Assembly (NCBI RefSeq): GCF_937863485.1
Contig: NZ_CALMFY010000162.1
Location: forward strand, 47,779 to 111,778
Source of the DNA: an uncultured Nostoc sp.
Lineage (GTDB): Bacteria; Cyanobacteriota; Cyanobacteriia; Cyanobacteriales; Nostocaceae
DNA: 64,000 nucleotides
Direction: 5' to 3'
In this document: piece by piece, positions 18,354 to 26,866 of the stretch
How the letters are laid out: each line of letters opens with the position of its first letter
Position numbering within the stretch: the stretch's first letter is position 1
Position numbers and translations under genes: made by a program
The notes under the pieces: generated by a model
The model's input: only the letters and a program-made list of their open reading frames with translations
What the model was told of the DNA's origin: nothing
The model's database searches: none

Positions 18354-18917
18354 ACTATTACTTTTATTGGAGGACAATATCTAAGTCAAATTAACAGACA
18401 AATATGTAATGGTTTGTACAAAAAAATAATTTTTACAGTATCTTTACGTAAAAAGTATTTTTGTAAATATGATTTTTAGCTGACGATAAATATTCGTAGT
18501 CTGATTACAATGCATTTATTTTCCAGCTTTTTGTATTACTTAATTAACCTTCCATACGTTTAACCATCCTAATAGTATTAGAGCAATATTTAGCTACTAT
18601 TGTTTCTGTATCCGCAAAAATTGGATAGTGGAAATCAAAAACGCTAAAATCTTTGACTGGTAATACGGATAATTTTCTATCTATGTTTTGCATTTCCCTT
18701 TATACAATCTGCGGTAGTTACTTAATTTACAGAAAGTTTACGGAATTTACTGACTTCTTCATGAGTTGTCTATTGAAAACATCTCGGATCGAGAATAACT
18801 TAGATATTAAGGCAGTACAGATATTGACTGACCGTAAAAACTCTTAGATGTTACAAGCGGTAATTAAATCTTCTGCAATCTGTCCATAGCCTTTTATTTA
18901 ACAAAAGTTTTCTGAAT
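18354..18917. other. Divergent A/T-rich region at the edge of the cellulose locus
   Basis: Separates the GH5 gene (minus) from the first plus-strand gene of the locus. Very A/T-rich. A 64-codon frame (18653-18847) has no family features and is probably chance. No clear regulatory site. Confidence 0.4.
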
Positions 18918-19712
18918 ATGACACTTTCTGCACTGCAAAAATTCTTAGTACTACCTGCGATCGCTTCTCTAAGTGTATTTTCTTTAATGTCATTTCCCCT
19001 TGCTACACTAGGTGATAAACAAATAGACATCAAATTTCAGGAAGAACCTATTTTTGACGGGAAACTTAGAGATATTGCTATTCCTTACGTAGTTTTTGCA
19101 ACTGTGCTTAGTATAGGGTCTGGAATTTCAGCACTTGCTTTTTGTGGTTGGCGAAATTCTTCTGACAAATCAGCAAAAATTCAGCAGGAATTATCTAATC
19201 TAGATCTGCACTTACAGCAAAAGGAAGCATTACTAAAAGAATGGCAAGTTTCCGAGCCTCGATTGCAAGTTTCTGGATTGAGCGCTTTTTTAGATGACGA
19301 AATGCCTTTTGATCAAGCTTTCAGTTCAAAAAACGCAATAACTGCATCTCAACCTGTTGAAGCGCAAATGCCGATGCACACACAGCTGATAAATCCTGTA
19401 CCAGAGGTTGCAACTAAACAAAATACTACCACCATGACAAATGTTGCTGCTACTTCTGCGTTTACATCTGCCCAAACTTTCCTTGGCTATGCTCAAGAAA
19501 ATCCGAACAGTACCAAAGAAGTTGCTGCTGCTCGTGAAGTAAATCAAACAGTAATCATGCCATCCGAATTTGAAGATTTGCAAAAACAAATTAAAGAGAT
19601 GATGTTACAAATGCAGGTAATGCAGGACAATTTACAACTAACGCCTCAAGCAACAAATGCGGAAGTAGATTCTACAGCTAAATTTCAGATCTACTATAAT
19701 ACTGTTCTTTAA
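18918..19712 (+). CDS. Hypothetical membrane protein with coiled coils, 264 aa
   Basis: Two hydrophobic segments (residues about 8-30 and 54-78), then a soluble part with a short coiled coil (about 84-108) and a second amphipathic helix near 220-245. The middle is Thr/Ala/Gln-rich. No enzyme motif and no recognised family. Its place next to the glucan-synthesis genes suggests an accessory, perhaps scaffold, protein of that system. This is inference from position only. Confidence 0.55.
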   Translation: MTLSALQKFLVLPAIASLSVFSLMSFPLATLGDKQIDIKFQEEPIFDGKLRDIAIPYVVFATVLSIGSGISALAFCGWRNSSDKSAKIQQELSNLDLHLQQKEALLKEWQVSEPRLQVSGLSAFLDDEMPFDQAFSSKNAITASQPVEAQMPMHTQLINPVPEVATKQNTTTMTNVAATSAFTSAQTFLGYAQENPNSTKEVAAAREVNQTVIMPSEFEDLQKQIKEMMLQMQVMQDNLQLTPQATNAEVDSTAKFQIYYNTVL

Positions 19713-20169
19713 AATCTGCTTAAATCTATTTATCAAAGAGCAAAAGCTGAAGATAAACAGGTTTAATGTTCATTACCTACATCTTTGCGTCATAGACAAA
19801 TAAAACAAACAAGGCATTAGAGAAGCAGAGGAGAAGATTTAAATCACTCAAGTGCATAGGAGTATAGAGCAAGTGCCTTTAGGTATAAATTTCCTCTCTG
19901 TCTATTTTGTGAATCTTCCAAAATTGCCACAACTTTCTTAATGAGGACAAGCACTTTTATCTACAGACAATGACCACTAAATTGGTGGTTATTGGGTAAT
20001 TAATATCTGGATGCCAGCGCTCATATTGAGGCTGGTATTCTAGTTTTTATCTATTAAAAAGAGAGCGATGGAGGGTTACAGTACCCCGTCCTCAATCAAG
20101 TAGGAAGTAGAGTAGGGGTACATAAATATAGACAGGATTATTTTATAGGTTTTATGCCCATCTTAATTC
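19713..20169. other. Convergent intergenic region
   Basis: No gene seen. An imperfect hairpin ATGACCAC / GTGGTTAT at about 19968-19990 may end one or both transcripts. Confidence 0.35.
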
Positions 20170-20973
20170 TCACCTGAGAAACTCTGAAGGAGTCACATAG
20201 GCATTCGTTTGCCTATTTTTAACTAATGGAAGTAGGGTAGTTTTAGAAGCTATGGATTGCGGCGGGATTTGATATCGGTTTCCCCAACCATTATTCAAGT
20301 CTTCCGGTTGTGAACGAGGTGGTATTGTTTTCCCCATAGGTAGGGGTATTGTTAAGGTTTGGCTAACTTGTAAATATTTTTCACCTTCGTTAGTAAAACG
20401 AATCAACTTGCTTTCAATCTTTTCAAGCTTTTCAAGCTGTTGATTCTCTGACTTTAACTTTTGAGAGTTTTGATTATCTGCCTGTTCCCACTGACTAGCA
20501 GGATCGAAAATAGCTACAAATGTAACGCCACCTTCTGGAAACAGTCGTATTTGTGCTGGATTTGCTTGCCAGACTTCTTGGAAGCTACCATCGGGTGAAA
20601 CTTGCCACAGATTTAGCGCAGCCTCCCATTGTCCCTGTTTCACTTCCACAATTTGACGAGCCAAAATTGAACGGTTAGTATTCGTATCTGAGTTCAGCAA
20701 AGCTTCTGCTTGTCCTGACACTGGACGCAAATAACGCACAGCAACCACTGTAATCTTGCTAGACTCAGGCAGATTGGTACTACCAACGACGTTGTATACA
20801 CCTTTACCTGATATAGGTTGTACATTTCTAATTTCCATCCCCACCTTTTCTTGTGCTTTTTGAACACAGCCATAACTGGCAGCTAAAAGCATAAGGCAAA
20901 TGGCTGCCTGGAGATTACTAGTAGATAAAGCTTTAATTTTGGCAAAAATAGTCTTTAAATCAAGATTTTTCAT
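20170..20973 (-). CDS. Hypothetical lipoprotein, 267 aa
   Basis: A lipobox ASYGC (Cys at about residue 36) follows a hydrophobic stretch, so this is likely a lipoprotein. The mature part is beta-rich (residues about 45-160) with a coiled stretch around 180-200. No catalytic motif and no family recognised. It is divergent from the outer-membrane barrel gene of the cellulose locus and may share its control region (212 bases). Confidence 0.55.
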   Translation of the reverse strand: MKNLDLKTIFAKIKALSTSNLQAAICLMLLAASYGCVQKAQEKVGMEIRNVQPISGKGVYNVVGSTNLPESSKITVVAVRYLRPVSGQAEALLNSDTNTNRSILARQIVEVKQGQWEAALNLWQVSPDGSFQEVWQANPAQIRLFPEGGVTFVAIFDPASQWEQADNQNSQKLKSENQQLEKLEKIESKLIRFTNEGEKYLQVSQTLTIPLPMGKTIPPRSQPEDLNNGWGNRYQIPPQSIASKTTLLPLVKNRQTNAYVTPSEFLR

Positions 20974-21185
20974 GATAAGAGGCAGTTTATTGGCGTATTT
21001 CCCAATAAATCAGATTTTTACCTATTATGCCCAATTTATTTTCATAAATAACAAGTTTTATCGACTCCTAATCGAATTAATTTAAAATTACGAAATTTAT
21101 TGTATGTAGTGGTTACTACTCATTTATTTTGCTAAAGTGGCGACATTCAATAACCTAAATATGTAGTTGTTACCCAACTAAGCTG

Positions 21186-22946
21186 ATGAGGCAAACAGTA
21201 TTCGATTGTTATAAATTTACTTTTTCAAGTCAGTACCACAAGGTTTATCCACTGCTTTGCACTGTCGTCATCTCGATTTGCTGGGTACTGGCAGTGAGCG
21301 AAAAGTCTTCAGCTCAGGTCAACCCATCTCAGCTACAGAGTAGCGACTACCAATTGGGCTTAACAGAACCACTATCAGTGCCTAAATTACCTGTCAAGAA
21401 GAGTCAATCGCAGTCAGGGTCGCAAACATTGACTCCTCCACCCGTAACGACTGGTGTCGCAGTTGCACCGATCGCCAATCCAGTGGACAAAGTTGTGGAA
21501 CCCAAACCAGTCAAGGATCTCCAACAACTGGAGAGTGTCTTCATCCAGCAGCAGGTAAGTGGAAAAGCCCCGGCAGCAGCACATAGTTCTGTTGCACCAC
21601 GAGTGACAGCAGGTGGGGACACTTCTGACCTTAATTTAGGATTGCAGGGACAGATGAACAACTCAAAGCCAGCAATTAGCTCAGTTGTAACTCCACTGCC
21701 ACCACTCGCCAACTCGTCTGCAACACAAGAATTCACTGCACCAGCAGCACCAACTTTTAATCAACTACTCAGTTCCCAAACAGCCCCTCTGCCGCCACTT
21801 CCCAACTTGCCTGCAACGCAAGAATTCACTGCACCAACAGCACCAACTTTTAATCAACAATTACTCAATCCACAGACAACACCATCAGTCCCTACTCCAA
21901 CTCCCACACCAAATACAGCAGTATCAGTAACTACTCAACAACGCCGCCAGCTCACTAGCAGTAGTTTAAGGGAACCCTCTTTACAATTCCAAGGAGTTTA
22001 TATCACCCAAGGCAGCGACACCACAGCCCGGGCGAGAGTCACGGGAGTCTACCCACTTTCTCCCCAAGCTTTGGTTGGGGCAACCCTGGACTTAACAAGC
22101 CAAGGCAGCAGCTTGGATGACTCCCGAAACGAGGGTTTGAACATCAACGAGCTTTATTTGGCGACTTCACTAGCAGGAATACCTAATCTGCGGTTAGTGA
22201 TCGGTCAACTAGATTTAACGTCTTATTTTGATAACAACAGTTTTGCTAAAGATGGGGCCAGTCAATTCTTTAATCCGGTGTTTCAAACCAACCCAGCACT
22301 GGCGGCGACAGGGATTAGTTCACGCACTGGTTTGTTAGCCGATTGGAGTGTCACCGACAATATTGAAGCCAAAGCAGCAGTATTTTCATCAGCAAACAAA
22401 ATCGGTGAATTTTCTTTAGATGGATTTGCTGGAGAAATCGGCATCCGTTATGGCAATGCAATTATTCGTGGTACTTATGCCAGCGATCGCGACGCTGGTG
22501 TTCGTGATAGCTTCCTCGAAAGCTTTAGCATTGCCAGAGGTAACAATCAATTTGGCCCTGAAGCAAACGATCGCGAAGAAGCATATGGTGTCAACGCCGA
22601 AGTCTTTATTCCCAATCTGAAATTAGGTTTGTTTGGGCGCTATGGTCGCTACGAAAACCGCACTTTAGGAGAGGGTGCAAATACTTACGTTTTGGGAGCT
22701 AGTTTATTGGATCTGTTTACCCCAGATGACAAACTAGGAATAGCTTATGGACTTCCTCTCTCTAACGATCGCCTCCGTCGTGGAGACCGTCCAGATGTAT
22801 TAGAAATGTTCTATGATTTTAAATTTATTTCCAATTTCCGGCTAGGCTTTTCGGTTCAGGCACGTGATGATTTCTCCGAAACAGTCTTCGGTATCAGGGT
22901 GAAATCAGATTTTGATGTCACTCCCAGAGGGAGAATTGCTCAATGA
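21186..22946 (+). CDS. Outer-membrane beta-barrel protein of the cellulose locus
   Basis: A 586-residue exported protein: signal peptide (about residues 20-44, ending SSAQ), a low-complexity Pro/Thr/Ala-rich linker (45-260) containing a repeated block (FTAPxAPTFNQ twice), and a C-terminal barrel domain (260-586). The barrel shows alternating hydrophobic strands such as LQFQGVYI, LRLVIGQLDLTSYF and FRLGFSVQA. I read it as the barrel half of a split BcsC, because a TPR gene follows with an ATGA overlap. An alternative is an OprB-type porin. Both views predict an outer-membrane pore for glucan export. Confidence 0.65.
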   Translation: MRQTVFDCYKFTFSSQYHKVYPLLCTVVISICWVLAVSEKSSAQVNPSQLQSSDYQLGLTEPLSVPKLPVKKSQSQSGSQTLTPPPVTTGVAVAPIANPVDKVVEPKPVKDLQQLESVFIQQQVSGKAPAAAHSSVAPRVTAGGDTSDLNLGLQGQMNNSKPAISSVVTPLPPLANSSATQEFTAPAAPTFNQLLSSQTAPLPPLPNLPATQEFTAPTAPTFNQQLLNPQTTPSVPTPTPTPNTAVSVTTQQRRQLTSSSLREPSLQFQGVYITQGSDTTARARVTGVYPLSPQALVGATLDLTSQGSSLDDSRNEGLNINELYLATSLAGIPNLRLVIGQLDLTSYFDNNSFAKDGASQFFNPVFQTNPALAATGISSRTGLLADWSVTDNIEAKAAVFSSANKIGEFSLDGFAGEIGIRYGNAIIRGTYASDRDAGVRDSFLESFSIARGNNQFGPEANDREEAYGVNAEVFIPNLKLGLFGRYGRYENRTLGEGANTYVLGASLLDLFTPDDKLGIAYGLPLSNDRLRRGDRPDVLEMFYDFKFISNFRLGFSVQARDDFSETVFGIRVKSDFDVTPRGRIAQ

Positions 22947-25300
22947 GTCAAAACAATATAGATAAAAGCCAAAAAGTAAAAGCTAAAAAAATTAAATATC
23001 GTTCTCTTTTTACTTGTTCATTTTTCCTTTTTACTTACTTATTAACTGTGCCGCCCTTGGGCAGCATTGCCCCTGCTCAAGCACAGAACTTATCAGCATC
23101 GGCACAAAAAGGTTTTGCATTATTAAAAAAAGGCTGGATTAATGATGCAATCGCAGCCTTCCAGCAAGCCCTCAAAAGTCAACCGCAATCTTCGCCAGTT
23201 AGGTTAGGACTAGCGATCGCTTATCGCAAGGCCGGACGTATTCCTGAAGCTTGGAGTGCTTATCAACAAGTACTGGCGGTAGACCCCAACAACCAACTAG
23301 CTTTAAAGACAGTTGGTCTACTGGCTACTTATCGTTCTGAGTGGAACTTAAAAGGAATTGAGGCTCTAACAACTTTATTAGAGTTAAATCCTAATGACTC
23401 AGAAGGTCGTGGTTACCGTGCTCTACTCTACTCCTATCAAGGACAATTAACCGAGTCCCTGACAGACTACGAAATTGCGCTGAACAATAACCCCACACCA
23501 GAGGCAGTCGTTGGTGCAGCTCAAACTTATAGTTACAGTGGGGATTTTCCGAAAGCACTGGAGTTATTTAACCGCTATCGCTCCACTGGCAAAGCGATTA
23601 CAGGGTACGCAGCAGTAGCCTACGGCCGCAGCTTACGAGAAACAGGTAATCCTGGAGGAGCAGTACAGGTGTTAGAAGCGCAGTTACAGCGCTCCAATAA
23701 ACTTGACTCAATGGGGATTGAAACTCGTAAAGAACTGGCTGTAGCATACCTTGTCAATCAACAACAAGCCCAAGCTTTGGCGGTCTTAGATGTATTACAG
23801 GGAAGGCCAGATGCGATTTTGCCCTTAGCGCGATCGCTCAATGAAATTCGCAAGTACACCAATAATCCCACCCTCACCCAGCAAGTTTTTAATCTCTACA
23901 GTCAAGCCCTCCAAACCGATCCCAACCCTTCGCCCAAACTACTGCGCGAAGTCGCTGATGTCTTTAGTGGGTTTCCTGAAGGACGACAAACAGCGCTGCA
24001 ATTGTATCAACGAGTGGCGTTAGAATTTCCCAACGATCAAAGTTTGCTGGTGCAGCAATTAGCTTTGGAAAATCAGTTAGGTTTACTCGGTAAAAATGAC
24101 TTGAGACAGCGTTTGGCGACTGTAATGCAATCATTGCCGAGCGATCGTGTGCAGTTGCAACAACTAGCTAATGCCTTAGTGAACATTGATTTTCCCGATC
24201 CGGAATTTTTACCTGTGTACCAAAATCTTTTACAAATGGGGGTTAACGTACCGTTTTTGAATTTCCGGGTGGCACAAATGTATGTGCAGCGCCAAGACTT
24301 GAATGGCGCAAGGCTTGCCTTGGCAGCTTACACAGCTACCCCCGCAGGTGCTAAAGACCTCGCACCCCAGTTGCTAGCAGCAGAAATTGAGCGTCGTGAG
24401 GGTAGTCTGGAAGCTAGTGCCCAGCGTTACCAAGCTGTGCTTGCTAGCAAGCCAAATAGTAGCGATATTATTAATGCTGCTTTGGGCGGACTGGCTGGAG
24501 TACGACTGCAACAAAAGCATTTTGATGAGGCTGTGACAGTTTATGACCAATTGATAGCTCGGAATCCTCAAAATTTGTCGATTCAACTAGGGCGTGCTAG
24601 TATCGCCTATCAAGCCAAGCGAATCTCCCAACCAGAAGCAGAGGCAGTTCTCAACAATTGGTTAGCTACACAACCTGCAACCAATACTCCTCCAGAACTA
24701 TACAGTTTGTTAGAAGCGCTACCTGCTGATCCACAAAGAGAAGCTTTATATAGTTATCTACTAGAAACTGACCCTACTTCCATACCACTACAACTGCGCT
24801 TGTTACAAGTGATAGCAAAACGTAATCCAGCCCAAGCACAAGCACGGATGAAGCAGTTGATTGCTCGCATTCCCAACACTCCAAACTCATCCCAGTTGCA
24901 GGCAGAGTTGGCTCGATCTGTAGGTGATTTGAATTTGGCTAGCAGTACCTATCAAAATATTTTGGCGCAGCAACCAGATAACATCGATGCCCTAGCGGCT
25001 TTGGGCGGAATTCGCTTTGAACAGCGCCGCTTTGAATCGGCACAGGAGATTTATGCTCAAGTGTTGGCACAAAAACCGGAAGACAAAGATGCACGCCGCG
25101 CCCTGGCTGGATTGAATGCGATTTTAGATCAGCCTTTGACAGCATTAGCACAGTTAGAACGATTGCAACTAGAAACAGCTGCCGAAGGAGGAACCGATAG
25201 TGATGCATCTCGGCAAATACAGCAAATCCAAACAGACTTTTTGCTCCGACGAGGATTTCAACCCCCTTGGCAAGACTATCAACGTCGAAACAGGAATTAG
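22943..25300 (+). CDS. Periplasmic TPR protein, BcsC-like superhelix without barrel
   Basis: A 785-residue protein with a signal peptide (about residues 22-48, AQAQ) and many tetratricopeptide repeats from about 50 to 760. Clear units include WINDAIAAFQQALKSQP and IPEAWSAYQQVLAVDP. This is the composition of the periplasmic TPR half of BcsC, but no C-terminal barrel follows. The ATG overlaps the stop of the barrel gene (ATGA), so both are made together. In Gram-negative cellulose synthase BcsC carries both parts in one chain. GH8, BcsB and BcsA genes follow on the same strand. Confidence 0.75.
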   Translation: MSQNNIDKSQKVKAKKIKYRSLFTCSFFLFTYLLTVPPLGSIAPAQAQNLSASAQKGFALLKKGWINDAIAAFQQALKSQPQSSPVRLGLAIAYRKAGRIPEAWSAYQQVLAVDPNNQLALKTVGLLATYRSEWNLKGIEALTTLLELNPNDSEGRGYRALLYSYQGQLTESLTDYEIALNNNPTPEAVVGAAQTYSYSGDFPKALELFNRYRSTGKAITGYAAVAYGRSLRETGNPGGAVQVLEAQLQRSNKLDSMGIETRKELAVAYLVNQQQAQALAVLDVLQGRPDAILPLARSLNEIRKYTNNPTLTQQVFNLYSQALQTDPNPSPKLLREVADVFSGFPEGRQTALQLYQRVALEFPNDQSLLVQQLALENQLGLLGKNDLRQRLATVMQSLPSDRVQLQQLANALVNIDFPDPEFLPVYQNLLQMGVNVPFLNFRVAQMYVQRQDLNGARLALAAYTATPAGAKDLAPQLLAAEIERREGSLEASAQRYQAVLASKPNSSDIINAALGGLAGVRLQQKHFDEAVTVYDQLIARNPQNLSIQLGRASIAYQAKRISQPEAEAVLNNWLATQPATNTPPELYSLLEALPADPQREALYSYLLETDPTSIPLQLRLLQVIAKRNPAQAQARMKQLIARIPNTPNSSQLQAELARSVGDLNLASSTYQNILAQQPDNIDALAALGGIRFEQRRFESAQEIYAQVLAQKPEDKDARRALAGLNAILDQPLTALAQLERLQLETAAEGGTDSDASRQIQQIQTDFLLRRGFQPPWQDYQRRNRN

Positions 25301-25425
25301 CGATCGCTTAAATTTCTTCATGAAAGTTAATTTTGAACAACTACAAGGGAACAATAAGGGCAGGAAAATGGTACTCTCACACTCTCCCTATCGGCTAATA
25401 TTTTACAAATCAAACTGTTCTTAGG

Positions 25426-26685
25426 ATGTGGCACTTCCCAAGAGTGGCAGCTATTGCCAGCCTAATTGGTTTATCTGCTTGTGTCTCTAGTTACTGGGCA
25501 GCAAAACCCAAAACACCGGATGATCGAACTCCGGTAGCAAACGTCCCCACTGAAGGTAGTAGTCAAAATCTGACTGGATTGTTAGCTGATCTTCCTGAAT
25601 CCACCCCCAACCGGGAATTACTAGCTCAAAGCTGGGATAACTACCGCCAAAGATTTATTCAGTCAGACGGACGGGTGATTGATTACGAAGCAAGCGATCG
25701 CTCAACTAGTGAAGGTCAAGCCTATGCTTTGCTACGAGCAGTACTGATTAATGATCCGGCAACTTTTGCCCGGACTTTAAACTGGTCAGAAAATAACCTC
25801 CAGCGCCAAGCAGGTGGTAAAGGCACAGATAGTTTGTGGGCTTGGAAATGGGGACGAAAGAAAGATGGTAACTGGGGTATCATCGACACCAACTTTGCCA
25901 GTGATGGAGATATAGATGCGATTACTGCCCTAATTTTGGCATCACGGCGTTGGCATCGACCCGAATACTTGGAACTGGCAAAACTTAAACTGCAAGATTT
26001 ATGGAACCTGTCCACCATCTCAGAACCACAAGGTAAGCGCTACCTGTTACCAGGGCCTGTGGCTGCATTTGTCCCGAATGCATCTACCTTTTATCTGAAT
26101 CCCTCTTATTTTGCTCCTTATGCTTTTCGCATCTTTGCACAAGTTGACCCCCAACATGATTGGTTGAGTTTGGTAGACAGCAGCTATCAAGTGTTAGAAA
26201 ATTCGGCAAAGCTTTCTAGCGTGGGTTTACCCAGTGACTGGGTAGCTTTAAATACCAAAACAGGACAAAGCCAAATTCTCCCAGCATCTAGTACTCTGAA
26301 GAGTTTGTATGGCTTTGATGCCTATCGAGTCTGGTGGCGTTTGTCGTTAGATGCTGCCTGGTTCAACTCACCCCAAGCGCAACGCTATCTAGCGACATCC
26401 ACTCAGCACCTGCAAAAACTGTGGAGTAAACAATCGAGTCTACCAGCACGCATTGATCTCCAAGGGAAACCATTAGTGGATTACGAAGCTACATCCCAAT
26501 ACGCTATGTTGTATGCCGCTATGCAGTTGGTGGAACCAGCAATAGCTCAAGAACTGCTTGTAAAAAAAATACTGCCTGAATACAAGCAGGGAATTTGGGG
26601 AGACCAATCTGCTTATTATACCCAGAATTTGGCTTGGTTAGGATTGCTACCTCCAAAGACAATTCCCCAGCGACTGCTTAAATGA
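25426..26685 (+). CDS. GH8 endoglucanase, BcsZ-type lipoprotein
   Basis: A 419-residue GH8 enzyme, usual length for BcsZ/CelA cellulases. A lipobox GLSAC puts Cys19 at the membrane anchor. The general acid is Glu96 in SEGQAYALL, and the base/sugar-binding Asp is in ASDGDIDA (Asp160). The tail includes YEATSQYAMLYAAMQL, as in family members. BcsZ cuts beta-1,4-glucan in the periplasm and is needed for normal cellulose export. It lies between the TPR gene and bcsB. Confidence 0.9.
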   Translation: MWHFPRVAAIASLIGLSACVSSYWAAKPKTPDDRTPVANVPTEGSSQNLTGLLADLPESTPNRELLAQSWDNYRQRFIQSDGRVIDYEASDRSTSEGQAYALLRAVLINDPATFARTLNWSENNLQRQAGGKGTDSLWAWKWGRKKDGNWGIIDTNFASDGDIDAITALILASRRWHRPEYLELAKLKLQDLWNLSTISEPQGKRYLLPGPVAAFVPNASTFYLNPSYFAPYAFRIFAQVDPQHDWLSLVDSSYQVLENSAKLSSVGLPSDWVALNTKTGQSQILPASSTLKSLYGFDAYRVWWRLSLDAAWFNSPQAQRYLATSTQHLQKLWSKQSSLPARIDLQGKPLVDYEATSQYAMLYAAMQLVEPAIAQELLVKKILPEYKQGIWGDQSAYYTQNLAWLGLLPPKTIPQRLLK

Positions 26686-26866
26686 CATTCCCTGACACCG
26701 AGTTAGGCACAGGCTTCCCAAATAAGCTTTACTCCCAGCAGACTGACTCTGGTTGATTTCGTTTAAAAAATCCGATGGGATAATTTTTAAGTTCTAAAAG
26801 CAACTAGTTAGTTGTGCTTTGTACGTAAAGATTTTGAGTAAATTAACACTAAAATTACGCTCTACC

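Noticed and set aside
18653..18847. 64-codon frame before the hypothetical membrane protein
   Set aside because: Lies in A/T-rich divergent promoter DNA; no ribosome binding site, no domain-like features.
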